The notes under the pieces: generated by a model
Seen by the model: only the letters and a program-made list of their open reading frames with translations
Databases searched by the model: none
What the model was told of the DNA's origin: nothing
Position numbers and translations under genes: made by a program
NCBI GenBank assembly: GCA_028023455.1
Contig: JAQFVV010000013.1
Location: forward strand, 7,592,411-7,656,410
From: Epiperipatus broadwayi
Lineage: Eukaryota > Onychophora > Udeonychophora > Euonychophora > Peripatidae
Direction: 5' to 3'
Length of the DNA: 64,000 nucleotides
In this document: positions 10,296-23,260 of the stretch, piece by piece
Position numbering within the stretch: position 1 is the first letter of the stretch
Layout: each line of letters opens with the position of its first letter

Positions 10296-13200
10296 TAATT
10301 TTAAATATTTTATTCAAATAAATAAATTATAAAATTTCAAATTTTCTCTCAGATATAAATAATTTATTACTTAAATTTATTTTTAACAAACTAAATTAAT
10401 CTTTGTTAAATAAAGTTTTAGACATCAGAAGATGAAATCTTCTAAGCACACGCACAAACGCACACAACATATAAAATATAATAACTTTTATTTTTTATTA
10501 AGAAATAAATTTATTTTGAAAACTACATGAATTATGGTACATATATTACTTGAAATTGAGGGTTCATATGTGTCCCGCTGCATGCTTTGCCCACACAAGG
10601 GATCTGGTTGTACTCAGTCCTATGCTTTTGTCTGCGCCGGCCTATCCCTGTGCAGTTAATTAGATTTCATGGTATCTCCAATCGTCAATTATTGTGTAGC
10701 TAAACTGATTTATTTATGGCACCCTGACTATTAGATGATTAAAACCAAGGTTTGTCAGATGCACTTGATTTTACATATAATTAAAATGTTGTATTTTATA
10801 ATCCTATTATCTATTTCTTATTTTTGAATTATTAGTTATAGGTTGATAGCACTTCTTTTATTCTATATAATCGACAAACTTTATTCCTTAGCAAAATTAA
10901 CAACGAAAAACGTATTTTCTTTATGCAAAATTTATAAAGGTCTACCATAAATAAAACTGTTCAAAATACTTTATGATTATTATGTTTCTTATAATCATTG
11001 ATATGAGAACATATTTGAATATATTAATGATTATATTTTATCCTCTTTAACTAAACGAAAGTGATAAATACATTTGCTTAACTATAAAAACTAAATTAAT
11101 CCTATTATTCAAAGCCAAGAAAATTTTTAGTTTCCAAATTTAAAATAGCCACTTTACAAAGTAACAGTAATGAAACAATATATAGAGAGAGGGATTTGAA
11201 ATTAGGATTTTTTAGTTTATATTCGTCTTCCACTCCATCTCAAGCAACCAATACGCATAACATATAGACTGAAAAATCCTAAGTTCAAATTGCTCTACTT
11301 ATATAAAAGAAACATTCAGTATATTGAATGTATAAGCAAATTATATATATCTCCACCTACTTGAGAGACTAGGCTGTACTGTAGTGAATTTGAAATGTTT
11401 TGGTAAATAAAATCTTATTGGGCTGATAAACTTCTATTTCTTCAGAGAATTTGCCAATCCTTTATTTCTGGTTTTGAAGAAATTGCTTGCCTATCATAGG
11501 TAGTGTTGATACTTCTTTGAATACCATCTTGAATAATAATGGCTTTGGTAATGCAATTAATAATTTTAGTGTTTGAATTTTATGATAAGTCATTGATTTA
11601 TTTATTATTTGAACCCTTTTCATTTTTTTATTAAAATTTCTTAGGCTGTGATCAGGGATTCGGAGATGATTTAAGAATGATCAGCACTCATGTCCAGTTT
11701 CTGTGCTGGGTAATTGCTATTTGTCTTGATCTTGTATTAATGTTTATCTTAACTTATACTTTCCTTAAACTAGTCCATTCCCAGACTCTATCTCCAAGAG
11801 TAAATCGCTAGTCAAGCTTAGTTTTATCTGAAAGTAAATTAGCTACTGGCAACAAAAAATACTTTCCTGCTATCATTGAAGGACAATGTATTGAGGTAAT
11901 ATAATAGAAAATATGTCATTAATGAATGATTTAGTTCTCAGCATTTGCTTGCAGTGAGGAATGTCCTTTTCTGACAAACCTTTTAATCAAAGATGAAAAT
12001 GTGGAGTAAATGAATCATTTACCAGTTAAAATAGATTTAGTGAAGGTGAATACTATCTTGGATAGTCCATGGCATACAAAAATTTTGTTTTACAATTGTC
12101 TCATCTGCATTTAGGAAGATCATCAACCTTGCATGATCTAAGTTAATCTATTGCAAGGGCTTAGTAGTTTGAGGCTATGAGAAATATTTTTTGTGGGTCA
12201 ATTATGCTTTGTATTAATTCTAGTCATATCTCTTAATGTGATTTTTCACAGTCATGATTTAGATTTGGGCATCATACATAATAATTAGCAAGTCTTTGTC
12301 CATAATAATATATTAAATTGTCTTTATATATAAAAGTCAGAACTTTCATTTGGGGAGGCCAATTAAATTTCCTCAAAAAGATACATACTCTTGCTGTGGA
12401 AAAATTTAATGCAGATTCACAATGCTTTTGGAAAGATATCAAGGCAATTGCTATGCTAGATAGGACAAATTATTTTTACATGGAGTTGATAGACTAAATT
12501 CTATTAATGTTTGATGACCAAAAAAGGCCTCTATTTTGATATCTTCATAGTTAAGCATTCTTGATAAAACTCCTGGTGTTATTTTTATTGGCTTGCACAT
12601 AACTGATGATTTATCATCTATATTATTATTATTAATGATGGTAATAAAATACATAATACAGGTTTAAATAACTTTGAAAACTTTGTGCATAGTTCATTTA
12701 TAATTTCTATTACAGGCAATCATTTGACATACATACCAAGAATTGCTCCAGAAATGCCTATGCCAAAAAATAATCATAAACACACATTTTGACTGGGTAA
12801 CAAAACATTATAATATATATTTGATCTTTCTCTTAAATTTTTATGTGATGAAAAGAAATCATTTGACATAATATAATGATTAACAATTGAAACAGCCACT
12901 TTTGATCACTATATTATGTGAGTTATTTTATAATCTAAAATACAGTTCACATAGATGATTATCTATAACTATTTCTTTAGCCCTGCTATGAAAACGGACA
13001 TGCACTGGATTCTTTAGCATTGTTTATAATAGACTTATCCGTATTCATCACTTACTAATTTCAAGTAAGAATTACTTGGCTACTTACAAAAAGTATTATT
13101 TTCTGTAAAACTTCACAAGAAAAATATTATTTTCTATTAAACTGCTTTTTGTCAATATGGATCACAAAAATTTAACTTCTTTAGTCTGACTACAGCAAAA

Positions 13201-15860
13201 TATTGGTTTTGTAATTAATGCTTCATGTTTGATATCAAGTTAAGTAGGCTAAATTGCTGTTTTTCCTCACATTTCTGGCTTGTAGAAATTACTGAAAAAA
13301 ATTGTTGGCCAACTATAATTATGCTAGAAAAATATGTTTTCTGCCATGCATTAAAATTAAAAGAATGTGGCTTTGTTAAATTAAATAAAAGTATTATTTA
13401 AGATATTATAGAACTTAAAGTTAAGAAAATCAATTCATTGATTACAGTCACTTATATATTACTATCTCCCTACTAATTAACATACAAAAATAATACGTTT
13501 AATATGGCCTGAAGCATGCCAGATATTATTTTTGGTACTCATGAAAAGCAGAGACTTTAGAAAAATTAGCATGTATCTTCTTCAATAATTATTTGTTCTC
13601 TCTAGAAATGATTAAAAACCATGATTCATGCAACTTGTCTGCTATTTTAAAACACTTTTGTAATTATAATTTGATCTTCAGCATAAAGTGTTAAGTAGAT
13701 ATAATTTATATATTGTCAAATTTTTTTATCTCAAAACGACCACAGCTTGCATCTATCAACACAAAAACTTAAACCACTCTCTTTCATTATATATATATAT
13801 TGTGAACAATCTTTATTCATTAGATAAGCTAAAGGCATTAACACCTATATCTCCACACCTGTGTTGATATTATTTTTTGTTTATATCTCAAAAATCATTG
13901 GCTGTGCACAGAAATGAATATCTATAAAACTTTCATTTGTTATATTTATGTATCATTAATGCATTCATAACTTTAAATAATCCTAATTCTAAATAAAACG
14001 TCATTGTTTAAATTAAAGTTGTTTTTTTATTAATATAAACAGAAAAGAGAAAAACATTTTTAATTATAAATGTTTAAAACCACTTTAAAATATTGAAATA
14101 GTAATTTAATAATAGCTATAAAGCAGACGTAGATAGGCACACTTTATACATAAAACATAAGTAAGCAGTTAAAAATAAACAAAAAACTCTAAAGTAGATT
14201 AAGTTCCTTAGACACAAAGAATACAGAAATTGAATATATACGTAAATGAATGGGTGTGAATGAATATATATTGTATAAATATTCATAGCCACAGACAGAA
14301 CATATAAAATATACAATTTTATGAAAATAATTATTTAAATAAATGGAATTTTAGTTTTAAGTTAAGCAAAATTAATTATTTATAAATGTTCTTGTAGTTT
14401 AGTTCTTAAATTTTAAAATCTGATATATATATATATAAGTTGCCAGAGTGTGCAACTAGACGAAAAGCTTAGTCACCCTTCTTATTTTAATTGTCTTGAA
14501 CTAACAAATGTTAATGGATAAATAACCATATGAAAGAAAGTTAAATTTATTAACAACATAAGACTAATATCCAATTGCAATAACCATTCAGAGTTATTTT
14601 CTCTTTAATAGTCTGCTTTGTCACAGAGATCAACTATCTATTGTTTACAATGACATGGAAAGTATAACAATTATATAAATATATTACTGTGTATGTTAAT
14701 TATATACAATATTTAAATATTGGAAGTGGTATATGTGTGTATATAAACTGAAATATCTTATAATTACAAATAACTTATTAAACAAAGAAAGTGAAATCAC
14801 ATATGAATAATTATTAATAATAAATAACTTACATATTCCAAGTGCTTTTTTTTTCTATTAATTTATTAACTATTAATAAATAAATAAACAATATAAATTT
14901 GCATATTACATAACTGAGTACTATTTTATTATTGTTCAAAAGTGATGATGTTGTTCATTATGATTTGTGAGATTCACATATTCCAGGTTGACAAATATCC
15001 ACATGTCTCAACAAGGTTCTCATAAACATCAATCAAATTAAACTAGATTTGTCATATAAAAGTAGTACAAAAATAATTCTCATAATGAATACTCAAAGAT
15101 TGATGTGGTGAGCCATATATAAGTCAGAAAAATATAAAATACTCAATCACTAAAATAAATAGAACAAGGTAATAGCAGTAATATATTTATATTATCAATT
15201 TCACGTTATATATAAATATATATTTGATGCATACATACACAACTTATTATTACAAAAATAAAGTTGTATCTAGTAAATCACTCAGTTAATATATCCATGC
15301 ATGAAGCAAAAATATAATAGAGATTAAATTATTAAAATATATTAAGATTCACAGAATGTTATGCTCAGGATAAATAATTATACAATAAACTAAATCCTTT
15401 TAATTTCTCAGTACTTTCTCATTTGGCAATGCATTCAAATATCAGTCAATTCCTATTAGTAAAATTGATTTAAAATTTTGGTCACTGAATCTCACTCTTA
15501 ATTGCAGAATTTACCCAATAATATTAAAATATATAAAGTTTAAGCTATATATCATTTACATAAATTTAATCTACATAAATTAATTTTTGTTTTAAAATGT
15601 TTAATGGAATGAAAAAAGAAAATCAATAATTTAATAGTATTCCTTCTCTATTTCATACTTATAAAAATAAAATATAAATTTAATTTTCTAATTAATAGGA
15701 GTTATAAAATAAATAAGCAAATATACTAATAAACTTTTAAATCTAATAATTCTAAGGAACTGATCATGATTATAACAAAAATAAATTAATATTTTAAAAA
15801 AGGCTTTTTTAAAATAATGCGTTTATGTAAATATCCCACTAAAAAGTAAAAAATAACTTT

Positions 15861-15928
15861 TTCATAAAGACATTTGAGGCTTTTTTTTGATTTTTATGAT
15901 TTATTTGAGCCTCAAATGCTTTTATGAA
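15861..15928. repeat. Hairpin-forming inverted repeat
   Basis: TTCATAAAGACATTTGAGGCT at the left pairs with AGCCTCAAATGC and TTTTATGAA at the right, about 20 bp with two mismatches, around a T-rich spacer of 26 bp. It may be a small MITE. Confidence 0.75.
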
Positions 15929-18800
15929 ATTAATTACACCTGGTCTCATTTTATGCAGTAGATAGCTTCCACAGAAAACCCGCATTAAAAAAATTGCACA
16001 AAAATAGACTTAACATACCTTGAAAAATGGGGCATAGGGTCTGTAATTTTCAGAATTTGCATAAAAGCAAAGCATCAAGGAAAAAATACTTTAAAATTTG
16101 CATTAAAAAAATAAGGAAATAAAGTATGATTAATAAAAAATATCAAATATTTAAAAAAAATTGGTACAAGACAAACTATTTTTACTTTTTTTTTTATTAA
16201 CTACAGTATTTAATTTGACATTTTTCATACATATTTTAATCATTATCACTATTTGACAATATGTGATTCATTTGTAAACTGGTAAAAAATCAGATTCATC
16301 GATGTGATGTGATGTAGCTTCTCCTTGAACAAAGTCAAAAATCTCTTAGAAATTATGTCCAGAGAAACTTGTTAGCTACTTTATTTTCCATTCCCCACTC
16401 TAAGTTTTCCCATATTCTGCTCCATCCCATTGTTCTGTGTTAATGATTTTCTGTTGACAACTGATTTTTACTACTGAAATAAATTTTAAATGTTCACATT
16501 TTGTTTCTATATTAAAAAAATGAGTTCACAATCAAAACAAAAAGATTATACATTATCATTAGAAATATTATTTTCAGTTTATAAAATCAATAAAATCTTC
16601 ATTATTTATTTTAAAAATCTACATTATTTATTTCTGTTATACCTAACAAAATACGTTTTAAAAGTTTAAAATTTTTGAATATTTATTGCGATATTTTTAT
16701 ATGTAAGTATAAATCTATTATTATTATTTACTCATTAGTATAAGTAGGTTATTTATTCTAAATACAGCTTCAGGCCATTTTCATGTTAGCTGCTAATATA
16801 ACATTATATTTTTGAAGAAAAAAAGTATTTCAAGTCAAAATAAGTTATTAATAATTTAAATTTCTTGATATCTAATAAATATAGTGAAATATGAAAAATA
16901 TTAAGAAACATGAATTGGATAACTTCAAAATCGCATTAAAATAATCCACATAAAACGAGACCCAGCTGTATTACTTTTTAGTGCGCTATTCAGATAAAAG
17001 ATTTTTTTTTAAATAGTTGTTAGTTAAAAATAAAACATACAATTTCAATTTAAATAAAATAACTTTCTTCATGAGTTTTTTTAATCATGTTTTTTATTCT
17101 TTTCACAAGAGAGTACCTGCTATCAATGATTTTGGCAGTTATATTCATTTTGAATTTGGAAATGAAAAGAAACATATATTTCTCTAATTCTTTTCTACAC
17201 ATTCAGATTTTAATAGGAAACATTTACTTTTAATTAATTCAATAAATTAATATTAACCTAATTTTAACTCTACAAATGTAATATTTACTGTTGGCTTAAT
17301 TGTTAAGGACCTTCCTGGGAAAACAAGTTCTAATCAGGGATCGCATTTGTTAACAATTCAAAAATGTGGACATCATGACAGAAACATAGGACAAAATGAT
17401 ATATAAGCATTTAATAAATGATAATTGCAGAGAAAGTATATTCATAAAATTTTATTCTAATATATTAAACTAGAGTTTATATTTATGAAAGTGTTATTTT
17501 ATTATCTAATCTGAGTGATGTCCTTCTGTTGGAAATTTACTTAATTCAATCTTTAAGAAATAATGGCAGATGTAATAGATGAAGCATGATAATATCATAT
17601 TGATTAATTTAGAATGGTGTTCATTTTTAGGTTTTAATAATTTTATTACAATGCTAGCTTTAAAGTAATTTGATGATTTTAACAAAAAATTGGAATCTGT
17701 TGCAACTATCCATTTGATGCCTTCTGTCCATCCTTAGATCAGAATCAAGATGGATTTTAACAATGCATCAGAAAAGTTACAAACATGTGAAGTTTATAGA
17801 GAGAGAGAGTATGTGTCTATAATCAGTTTATGCACATTATTTATATTTGAATAAAATATTCTCTGGAAAGTTTTCAATTCATTAATTCAAAAGTCAATAT
17901 AAAATTCCAATGAAATCTATATGGGTTATTTTGAAATTTTTAATTAAAGCATATAATTGTCAAATTATCATTATCAATTTTAAAAATCAATCTTTTTTGT
18001 ATTAATTAGATTGTTAAAATCAAAACAGACCAATCTTATACTCTAAATTTAACAAAATCAATTTTAAAATAACAAGATATTACAAAATCACACTAGGTTA
18101 ACCTTGAAATTATAAATTTAACAAAATTGAATTTACTTAAACATAATGAGAAGATGAATATAAAAATTCCAAAATTAAAATTTAAATTTTAAAAAACATT
18201 TTATCTTTCTTGTATCACTAAGTTTATATTTAAAATTACTTTTTCAAAAAATTAGTTTAACACCCCCATTAATATTTCGTATTTAATTTATGTATTGCAA
18301 TATTTAATTACTTAAAGCAAAATTATAATTATATATATATATAATATATAAATGAATTAGGCATTGTATATATTCATATGGAATATTATTGTAATATATA
18401 TATTACTAAAAGTTAAACAATGAAACCTATTGTTTTACAAGATAAAATCTGAGTAAATTTATGCAAATTTTCACACAAATTCCAATTAATAAGTTAAAAC
18501 TTAGTTATAAGATATTTAAAACATTTTTGATTTCATTTATAGTAGGTTAATCTGAAAGCAACTCTAAAAATGTAATTAGAGAAAAAATCCAAAATATAAT
18601 TCCTTTGTTTGTAAACTTAATTATTTTTAATTATAAATTCCAGATGTTTATTTAAAACAACTTGATACTTATATATTAAACCTGCTGTAAATATCACATA
18701 GATATTAGACCAGTGATAACTTTTTAATCTTGAGATCTCATAAAAGAATGTTGCATGGGATCTTTGATAAACTTAAAACAACAATTTTGATGAATGGCAA
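15929..18800. other. AT-rich DNA, no feature recognised
   Basis: Simple AT-rich sequence. A small patch at 17305-17345 (GGACCTTCCTGGGAAAACAA) stands out in composition but is unassigned. Confidence 0.4.
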
Positions 18801-19005
18801 CAAGTAACTTTTTTTAGTACAAAATGGGAACCTATAATTTTATTTAGTGGAAATAAACACATATTTACATTTTGAAACAAATCATGTTATTTGTAAAATG
18901 ACAAGAAGTAATTCTTATTTCATACAAAATGGTGATCTATAATTTTATTTTCTGAAAATAAATGAATATATATTTATATTTTTTACAAGAAATGATGTTG
19001 CAACA
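18801..19005. repeat. Diverged two-copy tandem repeat, about 101-bp unit
   Basis: The segment starting CAAGTAAC at 18801 recurs, diverged, from 18902 (CAAGAAGTAATTC). Shared landmarks are ACAAAATGG, the block 'CTATAATTTTATTT', 'GAAATAAA' and a closing 'ACAA.AAAT.ATGTT'. Confidence 0.65.
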
Positions 19006-19383
19006 ACAAAACTTTTAGCAATATGCATTTATTCAATAAAAAAGAAATGTGTTTTCAATCACTGGGGCAGACTGAAGTTTGTTATGTCATACAAAATGCA
19101 AACAAAAGTTGCTATGATTTGCATGAAAATGTTTGCATTCTGGTAGATCACAAGTCATCACTTTTGTAGGATTTTATGTTTTTTTCAGGATAACATGTTA
19201 CATGCACAAACTTCTCATAAATAGTTACTCCAGTCCATGACTATTGTTTGAAAGTAGTAGACTGCATCAAGCTTGGTAGTGAGAAATTCCCAAATTTTAA
19301 TCATTTCATTGGATAAAAAAGTCATTCACAAAATTTCACTTGGCAAGAATTAGATTTGGATAGTAAATCATGTGTACACCTTT

Positions 19384-19505
19384 GTTATATTTATGTATTG
19401 GACTACTTCCATCATCTAATATTAAGTATTGAATGTCTTTAGAAAAATTAAACTTCATTACACTTAATATTAGATAATGAAAATAGTCCAATATATAAAT
19501 ATAAC
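19384..19505. mobile_element. Palindromic MITE-like element, about 122 bp
   Basis: GTTATATTTATGTATTGGAC at the left matches, in reverse complement, GTCCAATATATAAATATAAC at the right. Pairing continues inwards through CATCTAATATTAAGT. The spacer is about 30 bp. Confidence 0.75.
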
Positions 19506-21330
19506 TAAAATGCATTATCATAAACCTTCAAGTGATCGATTAGTCATTCCAACATTCTTTCATGACATTATAGCATACTTTAAATTATAAAACTAGCAGC
19601 AAAACCAATATTTTGAGTAACAGATTTCTTCTGATTGGAATATTATCTAATATTCACATAAAAAAATAATTGTTTTCCATTTTACAACATTGTAAATGTA
19701 TTTGATTGTCTTTATTTAGATTTTTACTTGGGCCATTGACTTTCATCACAGTAGGTCTATAAAAGAAGAGAGCAGTTTATTTTAGAGTTAATATGTACTA
19801 GGTGTGGATCAAGATCATCAATAAGACAATGACTTTATATTTGGTCAATAAACCTAATAGCATTATAAGTATCATATTTAAAATAAATATTATATCAGGG
19901 AAATAAAAATGAATAAATAAACAACAAGTCCTAATGTATATTTTTATCAATGAAGTGATGTCAGTAATCATGAAAGCAAATTACAATTTGTCATATCTCA
20001 TTTTGCCTTTAAATAATGGACTAGCCCAGATTCAATCTTATCCAGATCGCATCGAGTAATCATTAGCTCAAACCAATGTACATAGAAATAGATAACACAT
20101 AGCCAATGACAAGAATGGGGCAGTATGCAATGATGCTCACTGAATCAAAATCTTTTCATTAAAGATTAGGATCAGGCAATAAATAGTCAAGTTTTTGAAG
20201 GTAGGTTCAGAGAACTACTCCCATAAAACTGAAAGACAGAATGTGTGTTCTCTCGCATTGTGACATACATTTTATGAACTCAGGGATATAAAAAAAATGC
20301 ACTTTCTTGAATGATTTGAACAAATTATATTTATATTTGTTTAAAGATATTTTGAAATAATTTGTTTATTTTGTGTTTGAAAATATAAAAAGAAATGAAG
20401 CATTAGTGAGGTGAAAATTATTAATATAAAAAATGGATCAAGCTGCAGCAATTTATATCTAAATTTAATGGCTTTTTTTCAATCTTGTTTTAAATCAGTA
20501 TGCTCAAAAATATATTCTTTTTTAGTTTTCATTTAAAATAAATAAATTGTAAATATATAGATTACTAAACTATGAAAGGAAAAGATGCAATGAATTATTT
20601 AAATGATTTACAAATATAACGCTCCTGTCTTTTAAAGTCGTTAATCGTGTGTTAAGATTTGTAGAGGCCCCTACTGTCGCATCTAGGCGCATAGTCTTAC
20701 GGTTATAGCTTTAATATATATATTAAATACATTAATAAATAAATTTTGATTCATTGTCTAGAATAAATAGAATCAAATATTAATATTAAAATAAGGTTAT
20801 CAAATTAATAATGATAAATAGATCAAAGTATTATCATTATACTTTAATGATTCATTATATAAATTTTAGACAAAATATTTAATAATTTCACAACTTAAAT
20901 AGAAATTTTATATAAAACTGATACATTAATTTATGCTTCTATAGATGAATGATTGATTATCAAAAAAAAATTAGAATAAAATTATCTTCATATTAATGAA
21001 AGATGCTAATAAAAATAATAATATGCTAGAATTATTTTTATTATTATCAGACTCACGGAATAAAAATCATTGATTCAAATCCTTTAGATCACTATATTTA
21101 AGCATTTGATTTATTTAATACATGCTGAATAACGAATATATCTATGAGAATATGGTAGAAATAATATATATATATATGCATATGACTTTATTGTTAGAAG
21201 TTTGTGCACCAAACATTTGAGCACCAGAATTGACCTTCAAACCTCCTGATCTCAAGCTGGACACTCTACAAACTATACCAAACCATGCAGATTAGAATAT
21301 GGTTGAATACTGAAACAAATAGAGCAATAA

Positions 21331-21448
21331 ACAAAAACCTATACTCAGTGTAATACATTCACCATTAAATTATTTGTTTCAGAATAGAATTGAATGCTGA
21401 AACAAATAATTTAATGATGAATATATTACAGTGATTATAGGCTTTTGT
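21331..21448. mobile_element. Palindromic MITE-like element, about 118 bp
   Basis: The two arms are about 50 bp. ACAAAAACCTATA...GTAATACATTCA...TTAAATTATTTGTTTCAG is mirrored by CTGAAACAAATAATTTAATG and ATTATAGGCTTTTGT. The loop is about 15 bp. The arms contain no coding sequence. Confidence 0.8.
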
Positions 21449-21802
21449 TTCTTACTTCTGTCTTAGGGTGGTTGGGATATAATAAATTATAAATTTTGAA
21501 AATTTTCATCAATTGTTTAATGAGTCAGAATGAAGATATATTCTAAAATTCTAAAGACAATAAGAGAATATATGTTTCCATGGATAGTATGGGTAGTATG
21601 AATTATCATTAACTTGCCTTGCACATGAGCTAGTTCAATTATTGTAGATTCATTTAGACTGTGAATTGCAGTTGACTTGTTCTGCATAGAAGTTATTTCA
21701 GTACAAGTTAGTTAGCATTATTGCTTTGGATTGCAATTAATTTTCCCTGAACATGAACCAATGAGTTCTATAAATATGTTGCATTCCTAATTATTATATA
21801 AA
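21449..21802. other. AT-rich DNA between repeat elements
   Basis: Nothing recognised. A (T/A)GATTGCAGTTGA-type motif recurs loosely at 21660-21745. Confidence 0.4.
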
Positions 21803-21815
21803 GTCTTAGTTAATA

Positions 21816-22322
21816 AGCCAATAAACATCACATAATCATAATTTCTTATGCTTGATTACAACAGTTATTAAAATGGGCAAAACTCTACATGCCTTGCCAC
21901 TCAATGCAAGCCAGAATAATCAATGGAGGCTTTGCACAAAATCCCCATCTAATGCCTATTCATCCAATATCCCCAGACTAGTTTCTGGCTTGTGGCCTTC
22001 ATCAGACACCAAAATGTATAGGTACTGAACTGACTTCAGACCTATATGACTATATAGGCTAATGAGCTTGGATTGAAAATATTGTTTTCAATTAAGACTC
22101 ACAGTTTTGCAGTTAAATAGAGATAAAAGGAGGCTGCTGGAGGGTTGCATTAGATCCTAAGATCTAGATGCAGTGCTCTCAGATCCAAGGTTCCTCACTG
22201 ATGAAGGCCACAAGCCAGAAACTAGTCTGGGGATATTGGATGGGGAGTTTATGCACAAGCCTTCTGGCATCCATTGATTACTCTGGTTTGCATTGAGTGG
22301 TAATACGCGTAGAGTTTTGCCT
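21816..22322 (+). mobile_element. Inverted-arm repeat element (copy A) with hammerhead-like motif and 13-bp target duplication
   Basis: The element is flanked by a perfect 13-bp direct repeat, GTCTTAGTTAATA, at 21803-21815 and 22323-22335. Inside, a unique end (AACATCACATAATCATAATT...) leads to an arm beginning GGCAAAACTCTACATGCC. The same arm comes back inverted and ends GAGTTTTGCC. Between the arms lie about 200 bp shared with the copy at 47.7 kb (TATGACTATATAGG, GGTTGCATTAGATCC). Only one side carries the extra end, so the element is asymmetric. A 13-bp duplication is long for a DNA transposon and suggests retrotransposition. Confidence 0.75.
22192..22233 (+). ncRNA. Hammerhead-ribozyme-like motif (type I layout), copy A
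   Basis: The pieces in order are: stem I strand TCCTCA (22192-22197), core CTGATGA (22198-22204), stem II GGC/GCC with loop CACAA and an A on each side, core GAAA, minimal stem III ACTAGT, C17, and stem I partner TGGGGA. All invariant hammerhead positions fit (C3 to A9, G12 A13 A14, A15.1-U16.1, H17=C). The stem II closing pair, normally G-C, is A/A here. Activity is not shown. Confidence 0.35.
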
Positions 22323-22335
22323 GTCTTAGTTAATA

Positions 22336-23044
22336 TGAGTGAATCAGGAAGTGGAAGCCTAACATTCAGTTATATTTTCTGGAAAGGAAAATATTAAATA
22401 ATTTAAGTTAGTTAGTTTTTTTTTTTTCATTCTATAAGTATTGTAAAATCTATCAATGTTAATAGATTTAAATTATGATAAAGTATTCAATTACTTAGTC
22501 ATTTAATTTAATTAATGTAATTTAAAATGGCCAGCAGTTATTTTGCCTTCCATAATATTTAGTGGTCTGATTATTCATTTTTAGCAGTATGAATATGTAA
22601 ACTATATATGATTAAAGATAAATGTTCATTTTGCATCATTAATACAAACATTATCATATTGAATTAACTATCTATATGAAGTATTTAAGATATTGAAAGT
22701 TAGCGTGTCATTATTAACAGAATTCTTTAGTTTTTGTAATTTTAAATACCACAGAGATCAAGATATTGGTAAAAGACAAAAATATGTCATGTAGTACAAG
22801 AAATATTAGAATTATTTAGAATACTATATGTAGAAATATATTTTAATCATTGTATTTAGATGAAGAATAATTTTCTCATATATATTTATCATATTTATAT
22901 TGTAAATAAATATTTCTGAATTCTTATTTATATTATATATCTTGATATCAAACATGCTCTAATTTAAATTAATCTTCTTCAAGAAGTATAATAACTACTC
23001 TTTCTCATTGCATTGCCAAATGTATACCATATAATACTAATTTA
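22336..23044. other. AT-rich DNA, no feature recognised
   Basis: No coding or repeat structure was seen. Confidence 0.4.
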
Positions 23045-23260
23045 TTACTGTTACACAATGCTTTATTTACCATCCTTTTTTACAGTTTTGATTGCCTGAA
23101 CAATCTTCTTTAAAACTTTTATATATCTCCTAACTTGCTTCTTCAGAACTTTTATATATCTCCTAACTTGAAGTTAGGAGATATATAAAGTTTCGAAGAA
23201 GATAGTTGGGGCAATAGAAACTATAAAAGAGAGTAGTAAAGAAAGCATTGTGTAACAGTA
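23045..23260. mobile_element. Palindromic MITE-like element with internal duplication
   Basis: TACTGTTACACAATGCTTT at the left end pairs with AAAGCATTGTGTAACAGTA at the right end, and pairing continues inwards over roughly 85 bp to AAGTTAGGAGATATATAAA. In the left arm a unit of about 33 bp (CTTCTT..AACTTTTATATATCTCC) is present twice in tandem and once in the right arm, so it was duplicated after the palindrome formed. Confidence 0.8.

Larger units (their letters stand above)
9051..15860. other. AT-rich DNA, mostly unassigned
   Basis: No intact gene was seen. A patch at 10560-10760 is GC-richer (CCCGCTGCATGC, GCGCCGGCC) and looks like a transposon scrap. The stretch 11400-13600 is less AT-rich than its surroundings and might be a heavily decayed element, but no translation on either strand gave a domain I could name. 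The 67-codon frame at 12451-12654 is unassigned. Confidence 0.4.

Noticed and set aside
11400-13600. Less AT-rich stretch suspected to be a decayed Gypsy or LINE
   Set aside because: Translations on both strands gave only loose, inconsistent resemblances whose order did not fit any element.
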